64,000 nucleotides of DNA from positions 62,001 to 126,000 of the forward strand of contig JAQTQB010000008.1 in the NCBI GenBank assembly GCA_028712475.1, in the 5' to 3' direction. The position numbers were made by a program, and so were the translations under genes. Each line of letters begins with the position of its first letter. Within the stretch, counting starts at the first letter, position 1. The notes beneath the pieces were generated by a model, which was given only the letters and a program-made list of their open reading frames with translations, was not told where the DNA came from and did not search any database. Shown here in pieces: positions 1 to 8,408 of the stretch. This stretch comes from Verrucomicrobiales bacterium. Lineage in GTDB: Bacteria > Verrucomicrobiota > Verrucomicrobiia > Limisphaerales > UBA11358.

Positions 1-2
1 CC

Positions 3-1973
3 GGCCGAGTCACGTTCCAGATGGTGGAAAGCCCGAAGGTCAGGATCACGAGCGTGGAATTCGTCGGCGCGGCGGCGTTCACCCAGAAGGAATTGCGCAA
101 GCAGATCAAGACCCGGAAGCATTGGATGTGGTCGTGGCTGACGGGCAGCGGCACTTTCAAGGAGGACGAGTTTGATACCGACAAAGAGACGCTCGCCACA
201 TTTTACCATGACCACGGCTATCTCGACTTTGAAATCAAGGACGTGAAGTTCACCAACCCGACGACCAACCGGCTGGCCATCACTTTTTATATTTACGAAG
301 GGCGGCAATACAAGGTCGGCGCGGTCAAGTTCACCGGCAATAAAATCTTCAGCGACGCCCAGATCATCGCCGGCATGAAGGCAAACCACGATTACCAGCG
401 GTTGAAAGGCCAGGTCGGAGCGAACGGGCTGGGGATGGACGTGGGCGATATTTTCACGCCGGACGGTTTGAAAAAGGACACCACGGCGGTGCAGGATTTT
501 TACGGCGGCAAGGGATACATTGACGTGATGCAGGGTCCGACCTTGCGCGTCGTCCAGATTCCGAACGTGGACACCGGCACGATGGATCTGGAATTCCAGA
601 TTGATGAGGGCCGGAAAACCTACGTCGAAAAAATCAGCATCACGGGCAACCTGAAAACCAAGGACAAGGTCATCCGCCGCGAACTCGCAATCGCGCCGGG
701 CGATGTGTTTGACATGGTGCATGTCAAAGTCAGCAAGCAGCGCCTTGAAGGCTTGAACTATTTTGAAAAGGTGGAAATGGATCCGGCGCCGCTGGATCCG
801 CCGGTGCCCGGCCGCAAAAACCTGGACGTGGCCGTGACGGAAAAAAACACGGGCAATCTGACGTTCGGCGCGGGTTTCAGCTCGGTGGATTCGCTTGTTG
901 GCTATGTGGAGATGACGCAGGGCAACTTTGACCTGTTTCATCCGCCAAACTTCACCGGCGGCGGCCAGAAGCTGCGCCTGAAAGCCCAGCTCGGCACGCA
1001 GCGCCAAGACTACGAAATCTCCTTCATCGAGCCGTGGTTTTTGAACCGCAAGCTCGCGCTGGGCGTTGACCTGTATCGCCACCAGTTGAACTTTGAAAGT
1101 CCCAACAACATCTATGACGAAACCCGCTCAGGCATGCGTGTGAGCCTGACCCGCGCGTTGTGGAGCGATTTCTTCATCGGCAGCGCCAGCTACACCCTCG
1201 AGCAGGTGGGCATTTCGTTGAACAGCCCTTACAACAAAAACAGCTTCCTGCCCGGCCCGCAGATTCCGCCGGTGATCGACCCCAATTCCGGCAAGGCTGA
1301 AGTGCCGCAGGCCATTTTGAACCAGACTGGCGCCCATCTGTTCAACCGCTTCGAAACCACGCTCGCCTACGATACGCGCAACAGCACCCGGTTGCCCAAC
1401 CACGGCCAGAAAACGGAGATCGACCCGGAAATCAGCGTCGGCGACAGCAGTTTTTTGAAAATCCAGTTGCGGACGGCGTGGTATTTCCCCGGCTTTGCCA
1501 AAGGCCATGTCATTGAAGTCGTCGGGCGCGGCGGCATCGCCACCAGCCTGGGCGGCGGCGACGTGCCGTTTTACGACCGCTATTATCTGGGCGGCCTGTA
1601 TTCGCTGCGCGGCTTCAAATTCCGCAACATCTCGCCGCGTGAAAAATTCAATCCCAACTATCCCGACGTCAAGAACGAGCCGATCGGCGGCGACAGCTTC
1701 TATTTCGGCTCGCTGGAATACAGCATCCCTCTGCTGGAAAAAGACAACGGACTGGGCGTGCGCATCGCCGCCTTCTACGACGTGGGCTCCGTCGGCACAG
1801 GCACCACCACCTTCACCGGAAATTTTGACGACAACTGGGGCCTGGGATTCCGGCTAAACATCCCGCACCTCGGCCCGTTGCGCCTCGACTACGGCATCCC
1901 GATCACCCACGATAAATACAACGGCGGAGGCGGCCAGTTCCAGTTCGGAGCCGGCTACACCCGCGAATTTTAA
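3..1973 (+). CDS. bamA: Outer membrane protein assembly factor BamA, 5' truncated by window edge
   Basis: BamA folds and inserts beta-barrel proteins in the outer membrane. The reading frame is open to the first base of the window, and the residues before the first ATG (21) still read as POTRA sequence, so the true start lies upstream. What remains is several POTRA domains (motifs such as VRITSVEFVGAAAF near the start and KTYVEKISITGN near residue 210), followed from about residue 280 by a 16-strand barrel. The barrel carries the family signature YYLGGLYSLRGF near residue 530 (RGF in loop 6), and the protein ends in an aromatic-rich final strand closing in F. An SBBP protein and an OmpH/Skp homologue follow directly; bamA-ompH adjacency is common. 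Identity is secure; only the N-terminus is missing. Confidence 0.93.
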   Translation, partial: GRVTFQMVESPKVRITSVEFVGAAAFTQKELRKQIKTRKHWMWSWLTGSGTFKEDEFDTDKETLATFYHDHGYLDFEIKDVKFTNPTTNRLAITFYIYEGRQYKVGAVKFTGNKIFSDAQIIAGMKANHDYQRLKGQVGANGLGMDVGDIFTPDGLKKDTTAVQDFYGGKGYIDVMQGPTLRVVQIPNVDTGTMDLEFQIDEGRKTYVEKISITGNLKTKDKVIRRELAIAPGDVFDMVHVKVSKQRLEGLNYFEKVEMDPAPLDPPVPGRKNLDVAVTEKNTGNLTFGAGFSSVDSLVGYVEMTQGNFDLFHPPNFTGGGQKLRLKAQLGTQRQDYEISFIEPWFLNRKLALGVDLYRHQLNFESPNNIYDETRSGMRVSLTRALWSDFFIGSASYTLEQVGISLNSPYNKNSFLPGPQIPPVIDPNSGKAEVPQAILNQTGAHLFNRFETTLAYDTRNSTRLPNHGQKTEIDPEISVGDSSFLKIQLRTAWYFPGFAKGHVIEVVGRGGIATSLGGGDVPFYDRYYLGGLYSLRGFKFRNISPREKFNPNYPDVKNEPIGGDSFYFGSLEYSIPLLEKDNGLGVRIAAFYDVGSVGTGTTTFTGNFDDNWGLGFRLNIPHLGPLRLDYGIPITHDKYNGGGGQFQFGAGYTREF

Positions 1974-1974
1974 T

Positions 1975-4212
1975 ATGAACAAGAATCTCGCTGCAAAATT
2001 TACGGGCCTCGCGCTCGGACTGGCCGCCTTGACGTCGCCTGCCGCTGGAAATTTCGGCAACCTGCCGCTTTATTTTGAAGCCGGCTCTCCGGCCAGCTTT
2101 GTCGCCCAAGGACGCGACGCGCAATTTTCCGTCTCCGCAACCGGGGCGCAGTTCGTCCTGCAAAAATCCGGAGGCACCCGGACGGTGCAGATGCAGTTCA
2201 CCGGTGCCAATCCGCAGCCCCAGATCCACGGCGACGGCGCACTGTCGGGCAAGATCAACTACCTCACCGGCAACCAGCCCGCGCAATGGCGGACCAGCGT
2301 GCCGATGTTTGCCCGGGTGCAGGTGGCGGAGATTTATCCCGGCATTGACCTGGTGTATTACGGCAACCAGCAACGGTTGGAATACGATTTCACGGTGGTG
2401 GCGGGCGCGAATCCCGGAGCCATTGCCATCCGTTTCACCGGCGCGGATAAAATTTCCGTGAACGCCCAGGGCGAACTGGTGTTGAAACTCGGCCAAGATG
2501 AAATACTCCAGCCCCGGCCGGTGATCTATCAGACCGTTGCCGGCGTGCGCCGTGAGGTCAGCGGCGGCTACAAAATGCTGGACGCAAACAACGTCGCGTT
2601 CACCGTGGGCAGCTACGACCGCACCCTGCCGCTGGTGATTGACCCGGTTCTGGATTATTCGACTTATTTCGGCGGCACCGACAAGGACACGGCGTGGTCG
2701 GTTGCGGTAAATCAGACCGACGGTTCGGTGTATATCGCCGGCCAGACCCTTTCAAAAAAGGCCATCAAAAACACAAAATATCAGGGCGAATTCATCCAAG
2801 GTTCGCCATTTTCCACCCCCGGCGCGATCCAGGAAGATTTTGGCGGCGGCAAACTCACGGGCGACGGCTTTGTCGCCCGGTTCGACGCCACCGGGACCAA
2901 TTTGATCTACCTGACCTACCTTGGCGGCAACGGCGATGACTTTGTTTCCAGCGTGGCCGTGGATGCAACGGGCAACGCGTTTGTGACCGGCTTCACCACC
3001 TCGCCAAATTTTCCGACCACGAACGCGCTTTACCCGACCATTCACGGCATCCTCAATAAACGAACCAAGGCTTACTCCGGCGATGCGTTCATTGCGGAAC
3101 TGGATGCGGGCGGTTCCAACCTGGTTTTCTCCACCTACCTCGGCGGTTCCGGGCTGGACGCAGCCAATGGCATCGCGCTGGATCTGTCCGGCAATATTTT
3201 CGTGGCCGGCGGCACCACTTCGACCAATTATCCGATCCTCAACCCGGTGGCTTTCCAATTGATCGGTTCGACCAACCTGGTGCTGGACCGGCTGGCGGGA
3301 ACGAACAGCGCCTTTGTCACCAAAATCGGCGCGAGCGGTTCGCCGCTGATTTATTCCACATATCTGGGCGGATTCACTTATGACGTGGCGGAAGGCATTG
3401 CCGTGGACGCCGCCGGCAGCGCGATTGTGGCGGGCTTCACGATTTCGACCAATTTTCCCACCACCAACGCCATCTCCTCGGACCTGAATGCAGGTGGGGA
3501 GAAGAAGAACAATGATTATAATCCCAAGGGTAACATCAGAACCATCGCCTACGACGCCTTTGTCACCAAGCTGTCGCCGGCGGGCAGCAGCCTGGTTTAT
3601 TCCACCTTCCTCGGCAGCACCAACAACGATGTTGGCTACCGCATCGTCTGCGACGCCGCAGGCGATGCATTTGTGACCGGCTACTCGGCCTCCCCATATT
3701 TCCCGAACACGGTGACCAATATTCCCGGATTCTATTCCAATGTGGCCAGCAACAAAAACGGCAGCGCGAATAACGCCAATGGAGATTCGGATGCGTTCCT
3801 GACCAAGTTTGATCCCAACGGCGCGCTGGTTTACTCCGCGTTCTTCGGCGGTAAGAAGACCGACATCGGTTACGGCGTCGCCGTGGATCCGCTGGGCGAT
3901 GCGTTTGTGGTCGGCACGACCCTCTCCAAGGATTTTCCGACCAACAACACTGCCACAGCCCTGAGCGGCAAGCTCATCGGCAACAATGACATTTTTGTGA
4001 CGGCGTTCAACCCCGACGCCACCGCCCTGCTTTACTCCGGTTATCTCGGCGGCAAAAAAAGCGACAACGGTTACAGCATCGCGGTGGACGCGGCGGGCAG
4101 CGCCTACCTCACCGGCCAGACGGACTCGAAAGATTTTATGATCACCAACGCCTTCCAGCCGTTCCGCAACGGGAAGGGCGACGCCATCCTTTCCAAAATA
4201 TCGCTGCCCTGA
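1975..4212 (+). CDS. Secreted SBBP-repeat beta-propeller protein
   Basis: This 745-residue protein starts one base after the bamA stop, so the two are probably co-transcribed. Residues 1-25 form a signal peptide ending near SPAAG. Residues about 30-225 resemble the domain that usually precedes SBBP repeats, ending in LPLVIDPVLDYSTYFGG. The rest is a series of roughly 60-100 residue repeats of the form Y-S-(T/G)-(Y/F)-L-G-G ... D-x-G-x-A-(F/Y)-V-x-G, the SBBP seven-bladed propeller signature. I see no catalytic residues and no sorting tail. It is likely periplasmic or extracellular and may be a binding or structural protein. Function is unknown; placement after bamA does not prove a role in barrel assembly. 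Confidence 0.8.
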   Translation: MNKNLAAKFTGLALGLAALTSPAAGNFGNLPLYFEAGSPASFVAQGRDAQFSVSATGAQFVLQKSGGTRTVQMQFTGANPQPQIHGDGALSGKINYLTGNQPAQWRTSVPMFARVQVAEIYPGIDLVYYGNQQRLEYDFTVVAGANPGAIAIRFTGADKISVNAQGELVLKLGQDEILQPRPVIYQTVAGVRREVSGGYKMLDANNVAFTVGSYDRTLPLVIDPVLDYSTYFGGTDKDTAWSVAVNQTDGSVYIAGQTLSKKAIKNTKYQGEFIQGSPFSTPGAIQEDFGGGKLTGDGFVARFDATGTNLIYLTYLGGNGDDFVSSVAVDATGNAFVTGFTTSPNFPTTNALYPTIHGILNKRTKAYSGDAFIAELDAGGSNLVFSTYLGGSGLDAANGIALDLSGNIFVAGGTTSTNYPILNPVAFQLIGSTNLVLDRLAGTNSAFVTKIGASGSPLIYSTYLGGFTYDVAEGIAVDAAGSAIVAGFTISTNFPTTNAISSDLNAGGEKKNNDYNPKGNIRTIAYDAFVTKLSPAGSSLVYSTFLGSTNNDVGYRIVCDAAGDAFVTGYSASPYFPNTVTNIPGFYSNVASNKNGSANNANGDSDAFLTKFDPNGALVYSAFFGGKKTDIGYGVAVDPLGDAFVVGTTLSKDFPTNNTATALSGKLIGNNDIFVTAFNPDATALLYSGYLGGKKSDNGYSIAVDAAGSAYLTGQTDSKDFMITNAFQPFRNGKGDAILSKISLP

Positions 4213-4263
4213 TCCCGCCAGTTTTAAGTTGGCGGCGGCGGGGAATTCTGGTTTCATTTTCGC

Positions 4264-4902
4264 ATGAAAATTATTTTACGGACGGTTTTGCCGGCTTTGT
4301 TGTTGATGACGTTTTTGAGCGGCTCCGCGCTGGCAGACACAAAAATCGGCACGGTGGATCTGCGGAAGCTGTTTGATAATTACTGGAAAACCAAGACCGC
4401 CCAGGCCGCCATCCAGGAACGCGCCTCCCAGCTCGACAAGGATGACAAGAGCTTGAAGGAAGACCTGAAAAAAGGGAGCGACGAATACCAGAAGCTCCTG
4501 TTGCAGGTCAATGACCAGGGCATTTCCACCGATGAACGCGAGCGCCGCAAACAAGCCGCCGACGACAAGCTGAAACAATTGCAGGGTTCCAAGACCGGCA
4601 TTGAACAGTTTGAACGCCAGGCACAGACCACGCTGGGCGAACAGCGCCAGCGGATGCGCGAAAACATTCTCGGCGAAATTAAAGCCGCCGTGAACGCCAA
4701 GGCCAAGGCGGAGGGCTGCTCCTTGGTGCTGGATTCCGCGGCGGAAACCATCAACGGCACCCTGACCGTGGTTTACACCAACGGTGAAAATGACCTGACT
4801 GACGCCATCCTTTCCCAGCTCAACGCCGGCGCGCCCATTGACGTTAGCAAGCCCGAAGGGACGACCATCGCCCCGCCAGTGACAACTTCCGGCAAGCCAT
4901 AG
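4264..4902 (+). CDS. OmpH/Skp family periplasmic chaperone
   Basis: A 212-residue protein with a clear signal peptide (1-24, cleaved after GSALA). The mature N-terminus KIGTVDLRKLFDNYWKT is the OmpH/Skp entry strand. A long charged coiled coil follows at about residues 40-135 and the chain returns to a beta strand with SLVLDSAAETING. Skp trimers hold unfolded outer-membrane proteins for BamA, so the position just downstream of bamA fits. Members are usually 160-200 residues; this one has an extra Pro/Thr-rich tail of about 30 residues. The 51 bp gap to the previous gene suggests the same operon. Confidence 0.87.
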   Translation: MKIILRTVLPALLLMTFLSGSALADTKIGTVDLRKLFDNYWKTKTAQAAIQERASQLDKDDKSLKEDLKKGSDEYQKLLLQVNDQGISTDERERRKQAADDKLKQLQGSKTGIEQFERQAQTTLGEQRQRMRENILGEIKAAVNAKAKAEGCSLVLDSAAETINGTLTVVYTNGENDLTDAILSQLNAGAPIDVSKPEGTTIAPPVTTSGKP

Positions 4903-4967
4903 TTGCCAGCCCGGGCTGGTTTACGCCCGACTGAAGCCCAGACAAGCCGAAGAATTAAAAATCGCGC

Positions 4968-4996
4968 TTGCTTCGCGTTCATCCGCTGCGTATAGT
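4968..4996 (+). promoter_or_regulatory. Candidate sigma-70 promoter of rpmI-rplT
   Basis: TTGCTT (4968-4973) and TATAGT (4991-4996) are separated by 17 bp and lie 32 bp before the rpmI start. The -10 matches five of six consensus bases; the -35 is weak beyond TTG. This is pattern recognition only. Confidence 0.45.
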
Positions 4997-5028
4997 GCGC
5001 GCCCTTTTGTAATTGAAATAATAAATTT

Positions 5029-5238
5029 ATGCGACGTCCCAAAGGCATCAAAACGAAGAAATCCGTGACCAAGCGGTTTAAGATCACCGGCACCGGCAAA
5101 GTCATGCGCAACCACGCCGGCAAGCGCCACCTGCTGCAAGGCAAAAACTCCAAGCGCCGCCGCCGTCTCGGCAAGAGCGCGGTCATTGATGCGACGGACG
5201 CCTACCGCATTATCCAGAACCTGCCGACCAGCCATTGA
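5029..5238 (+). CDS. rpmI: 50S ribosomal protein L35
   Basis: A 69-residue, strongly basic protein with the L35 hallmarks: K-T-K-K-S-V-T-K-R-F near the start, then the GKVMRNHAGKRHLLQGKNSKRRRRL block. L35 binds 23S rRNA in the large subunit. It is followed after 40 bp by rplT, the usual arrangement. The infC gene that often precedes rpmI is absent; an OmpH gene stands there instead. The start is fixed by the family's normal N-terminus (MRRPKGIKTKKS). Confidence 0.96.
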   Translation: MRRPKGIKTKKSVTKRFKITGTGKVMRNHAGKRHLLQGKNSKRRRRLGKSAVIDATDAYRIIQNLPTSH

Positions 5239-5278
5239 TTTTCCAAGACTTTAGACCCCGAACGCCAGAACCAAATTT

Positions 5279-5662
5279 ATGCGTGTAACCAATTCCCCCG
5301 CCTCCCGCAAACGTCGCAAACGGATGCTGACCGCCGCCAAGGGCTTTCGCCTGAAGCGCTCCAAACTTTATCGCTACGCGTCCGACGCCGTTGACCACGG
5401 CCGTCAATACGCCTACCGCGATCGCCGCGTGAAGAAACGCACCTTCCGCTACCTTTGGCAGATCCGCATCAACGCCGCCGCCCGCGAAGCCGGCCTCACT
5501 TACAGCCGTTTCATGGAAGGCCTGAAAGCCGCCAAATGCGCGCTTGACCGCAAGGTCATCTCCGACCTCGCAGCGACCGATGCCGCCGCGTTTGGCGAGC
5601 TTGTGACCATCGCCAAAAACGCGCTGAAGAACAAGCCCGCCGCCACGCTGGCCAAGGCGTAA
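5279..5662 (+). CDS. rplT: 50S ribosomal protein L20
   Basis: 127 residues, close to the typical 117-120, with a short Ala-rich C-terminal extension. Family motifs are easily seen: MRVTNSPASRKRRKRMLTAAKGF, RRVKKRTFRYLWQIRINAA and AREAGLTYSRFMEGL. L20 is an early 23S rRNA assembly protein and in several bacteria represses its own operon translationally; I see no obvious leader structure here. It is followed by a good intrinsic terminator, which separates the ribosomal pair from pheS. Confidence 0.96.
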   Translation: MRVTNSPASRKRRKRMLTAAKGFRLKRSKLYRYASDAVDHGRQYAYRDRRVKKRTFRYLWQIRINAAAREAGLTYSRFMEGLKAAKCALDRKVISDLAATDAAAFGELVTIAKNALKNKPAATLAKA

Positions 5663-5681
5663 TTCGATCAGTCAACAATCT

Positions 5682-5718
5682 CAACGGGCGACCTGAAAAG
5701 GTTCGCCCGTTTTTCTTT
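5682..5718 (+). terminator. Intrinsic terminator after rplT
   Basis: A stem of about 11 bp (ACGGGCGACCT with AGGTTCGCCCGT, one bulged T, GAAA loop) is followed by TTTTTCTTTTC. It closes the rpmI-rplT transcript 20 bp after the rplT stop. Confidence 0.8.
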
Positions 5719-5759
5719 TCTTCCATCCTCAATCGTCTATCTTCCGTATTCAATTATTT

Positions 5760-6818
5760 ATGGCTGGATTCCTTGACGACATCGAACCGCTGAAACAAAC
5801 CGCGTTGGCCGAACTCAAAGCCGCGCCCGACCTCGCCGCGCTCGAACAAACCAAAGGCGCGTGGCTCGGCGCGAACGGCAAGTTCACCGTGCTGATGAAA
5901 CAGCTCGGCACGCTCTCGAAGGAAGAAAAACCCGCTGCCGGCAAACGAATCAACATCGCCAAGGTGGAGATTGAAGCCACGCTCGCCGCCCGCCGCGAGG
6001 AACTGGAGCTCGCCGCCGCGTTGCCGAAGGAGCCGACCGATTTCACGCTGCCCGGACGCCGCCGCGCGCTTGGCAAACTGCATCCGCTCACACAGGTCAC
6101 AGAGGACATCGTTCGCGCCTTCCGCAAGCTCGGCTTCGCCGTCGCCGACGGGCCGGAGATCGAGGACGAATATCATTGCTTCGACGCGCTCAACACGCCC
6201 GCCGACCATCCCGCGCGCGATTCGCAGGACACTTTTTATATTGGAACCAACGCGGCAAACGGTTCCCCCTCTCCCGGGGGAGAGGGCCGGGGTGAGGGCG
6301 GACGTTCCTCACTTTTGCGAACTCACACTTCCTCCGTCCAGATCCGCGTGATGAAATCGCAGCAGCCACCCGTGCGCATCATCGTGCCGGGCCGCGTGTA
6401 TCGCCGCGACAACGCCGACGCCACACACAATCCGACCTTCCAGCAGATCGAGGGGCTTTACGTGGACAAAGGCGTCACCGTGGGCGACCTCAAGGGCACG
6501 GTGGAATTTGTGTTCAAGGAATTGCTCGGCAGCGACGTTAAGATCCGGTTCCGTCCGCATTATTTCAGCTACACCGAGCCGAGCTTTGAGATTGATTTCA
6601 GCAGCGCGCTCGTGAAGAAGATGGGCAAGGACTGGCTGGAGATCGCCGGCTGCGGCATGGTGCATCCGCAGGTGTTCGAGAACGTCGGCTACGATCCCGA
6701 AGTCTGGACCGGCTGGGCGTTCGGCTTCGGCATCGAACGCATCGCGATGATCCGTTATGGCATCAACGACATCCGCCTCTTCTACGAAAACGACGTGCGG
6801 TTCTTGAAACAGTTTTAA
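5760..6818 (+). CDS. pheS: Phenylalanine--tRNA ligase alpha subunit with in-frame palindromic insert
   Basis: 352 residues. The N-terminal coiled coil (about 1-85) that holds tRNA-Phe is followed by the class II core: motif 1 region HPLTQVTEDIVRAFRKLGF, motif 2 VRIIVPGRVYRRD with the QQIEGL element, and motif 3 GFGIERIAMIRYGI. It pairs with PheT as an (alpha-beta)2 enzyme charging tRNA-Phe in the cytosol. Between DTFYIGTNAA and LLRTHTSSVQIR the chain holds about 20 extra residues (GSPSPGGEGRGEGGRSS) encoded by a palindromic repeat at 6264-6300; other PheS proteins have a short link here. The frame stays open and all motifs are intact, so the enzyme is probably functional. pheT is not adjacent but 3.2 kb downstream. 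Confidence 0.95.
   Translation: MAGFLDDIEPLKQTALAELKAAPDLAALEQTKGAWLGANGKFTVLMKQLGTLSKEEKPAAGKRINIAKVEIEATLAARREELELAAALPKEPTDFTLPGRRRALGKLHPLTQVTEDIVRAFRKLGFAVADGPEIEDEYHCFDALNTPADHPARDSQDTFYIGTNAANGSPSPGGEGRGEGGRSSLLRTHTSSVQIRVMKSQQPPVRIIVPGRVYRRDNADATHNPTFQQIEGLYVDKGVTVGDLKGTVEFVFKELLGSDVKIRFRPHYFSYTEPSFEIDFSSALVKKMGKDWLEIAGCGMVHPQVFENVGYDPEVWTGWAFGFGIERIAMIRYGINDIRLFYENDVRFLKQF
6264..6300 (+). repeat. Palindromic repeat CCCTCTCCC/GGGAGAGGG inside pheS
   Basis: CCCTCTCCCGGGGGAGAGGG (6267-6286) followed by a GC-rich GGTGAGGG tail. A second copy lies in the diflavin reductase gene (34601-34637). Both copies are read in the same frame and give PGGEGxGEG. Confidence 0.85.
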
Positions 6819-6828
6819 TGGGATATTT

Positions 6829-7602
6829 ATGAAAACATCAGCGAATCATCTCGGCTTGCTCGCCGGTCTAATCACCGTCGTGCTGGTCACGACGGGCTGT
6901 GAAAGTCCCCATCAGGTTTGCTGCGCCATGCCGGGGTCGGTTTGTGCGGCCAAGGTCACCGCCTTGTCGCCGGTGCCAACGAAGGAATCGCAGACGGCGA
7001 TGACCCCGCAGCAGGCGCTGGCGCAGTTGCGCGACGGCAATGCGCGTTTTGCCGCCGGCCAGTCGCTGATCCGCGATTTCCCGGCGGAAGTCAAGGCGAC
7101 GGTCTCCGGCCAGTATCCGTTCGCCGTGGTCTTGAGCTGCCTGGATTCGCGCCAGTCCAGCGAGATCATTTTTGACCAGGGCATCGGCGCTATTTTCAGC
7201 GCACGCGTCGCCGGCAACGTGCTGGACGACGACATTCTTGGCAGCATGGAATTCGCCTGCAAAGTTTCCGGCGCGAAGCTGATCGCCGTCATCGGCCATT
7301 CCAACTGCGGCGCGATCAAGGGCGCAGTGGACAATGTTGAACTCGGCAATCTCACCGGCCTGCTCAACAAGATAAAACCCGCGATTGATGCCGTTCCCGC
7401 CGACGTCCAACCGCGCACGACCAAGAATTATGCGTTCATCAACGACGTGTCCGAGGCGAACGTGAAGCTGGTCATGAAAGAGATTCGCGAACGCAGCCCG
7501 ATTCTCCGCGAGATGCTCGACATGGGGCAGATCGAACTGGTCGGCGGCATGTATGATTTGGCCACCGGCAAGGTGGAGTTTTACGATAGCCAGGCGAAAT
7601 AA
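6829..7602 (+). CDS. Beta-class carbonic anhydrase with lipoprotein signal
   Basis: Interconverts CO2 and bicarbonate. Zinc ligands of the beta class are visible: the CxDxR motif in VVLSCLDSRQ (about residue 105) and the HxxC pair in VIGHSNCGAIKGA (about 160). The core is normal, but residues 1-24 form a lipoprotein signal with a cysteine lipobox (VTTGC), followed by a linker of about 30 residues containing two further Cys. This implies an anchored, extracytoplasmic enzyme, whereas most beta-CAs are cytosolic. It starts 10 bp after pheS and may be co-transcribed. Directly after its stop begins the broken pheT copy. Confidence 0.9.
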   Translation: MKTSANHLGLLAGLITVVLVTTGCESPHQVCCAMPGSVCAAKVTALSPVPTKESQTAMTPQQALAQLRDGNARFAAGQSLIRDFPAEVKATVSGQYPFAVVLSCLDSRQSSEIIFDQGIGAIFSARVAGNVLDDDILGSMEFACKVSGAKLIAVIGHSNCGAIKGAVDNVELGNLTGLLNKIKPAIDAVPADVQPRTTKNYAFINDVSEANVKLVMKEIRERSPILREMLDMGQIELVGGMYDLATGKVEFYDSQAK

Positions 7603-7681
7603 ATGTGAACCTTAACTGGCTCAAACAATCCGTTGATTTCAACTGCTCGCCCAAAAGGAAGTGACCGGGCGGCTCACCGTG
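7603..7681 (+). pseudogene. Degraded duplicate of the pheT 5' end
   Basis: About 78 bp that align with the first 26 codons of pheT (10038-10118): runs such as TTAACTGGCTCAA, GTTGATTTCAACTG and GGAAGTGACCG are shared. The copy has a stop at codon 2 (ATG TGA), a 3 bp loss early on and a 2 bp gain later, so it cannot be translated as PheT. Similarity stops where the PAP2 gene begins. Even the preceding bases (GCGAAATAA versus GCAAAATAA) resemble each other. Confidence 0.85.
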
Positions 7682-8331
7682 TGAAACAGTTCTTTTCCAC
7701 CCTGCCCCGCAACATCATCGGCTGTTTTAAGGGCCGGATGATTCTCTGGCACCTTCTGGCAATCCTGCTCACAACGATTCTTGTCACGTCCGGTTTCGAC
7801 TGGCGCTATTACGTCTCCACCCATGATCCGATTCTCCGTTCATGGATGATTCCCGCCGCACCAATCGGCGGACTTGTGCCCATCACTTTGCCGCTCATCT
7901 TGATTGCATCCGGTTTCATCGTCAGCGATGCCCGAATATCCCTGGCCGGCTGGGCCATCGGCCAGGCGGCTCTCATCGGCTCGCTCATCTCTTCCGCTTA
8001 CAAAGCGTTCACGGGCCGCGCCCATCCCTCCTTGCACGAGACGGGTGCGGACATCAGCCAGGTCTTCCATTTCGGTTTCCTGCGCGGCGGAGTCTTCTGG
8101 GGCTGGCCGTCGTCACACACCACCATCGCCTTTGCCATGGCCGTGACTGTGTTCATGCTCTGGCCGAAACAACGATGGATCGGCTGGGCAGCCATCACCT
8201 ATGCCAGTTACATCGGCCTCGGCATCTCCATGACCATCCATTGGTTCTCGGATTTCGTGGCCGGGGCAATCATCGGAACGGTGATCGGTGCAGTCGTTGG
8301 GAAGAGTTTTTCGCGCGGTCAAACGGGGTGA
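7681..8331 (+). CDS. PAP2-family membrane phosphatase
   Basis: Integral membrane acid phosphatase of the PAP2 superfamily, acting on lipid or undecaprenyl pyrophosphates at the membrane. The three motifs are present: K-A-F-T-G-R-A-H-P (C1), PSSHTTIAFA (C2, Ser for the usual Gly) and the H-W-x-S-D of C3 (SMTIHWFSDFVAGAIIG). There are about five or six hydrophobic segments. I prefer the GTG at 7681 (VKQFFSTLPRNIIGCF, 216 residues), because an upstream ATG-initiated reading (7633) runs through the dead pheT fragment; ATG 7738 is a shorter alternative. The initiator lies at the edge of the duplicated pheT segment, so its promoter may derive from the rearrangement. Confidence 0.82.
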   Translation: MKQFFSTLPRNIIGCFKGRMILWHLLAILLTTILVTSGFDWRYYVSTHDPILRSWMIPAAPIGGLVPITLPLILIASGFIVSDARISLAGWAIGQAALIGSLISSAYKAFTGRAHPSLHETGADISQVFHFGFLRGGVFWGWPSSHTTIAFAMAVTVFMLWPKQRWIGWAAITYASYIGLGISMTIHWFSDFVAGAIIGTVIGAVVGKSFSRGQTG

Positions 8332-8408
8332 ATCACCCTCCCGGAGATGTTTTAAATTTTATTTCGCAGGGAAATGCAATGTGATTCAATGTCCGCCAGT
8401 TTTTCGCG

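Noticed and set aside
2752-4257. 501-codon minus-strand open frame
   Set aside because: Antisense to the SBBP-repeat gene; the repeats in the plus frame explain the long open mirror frame.
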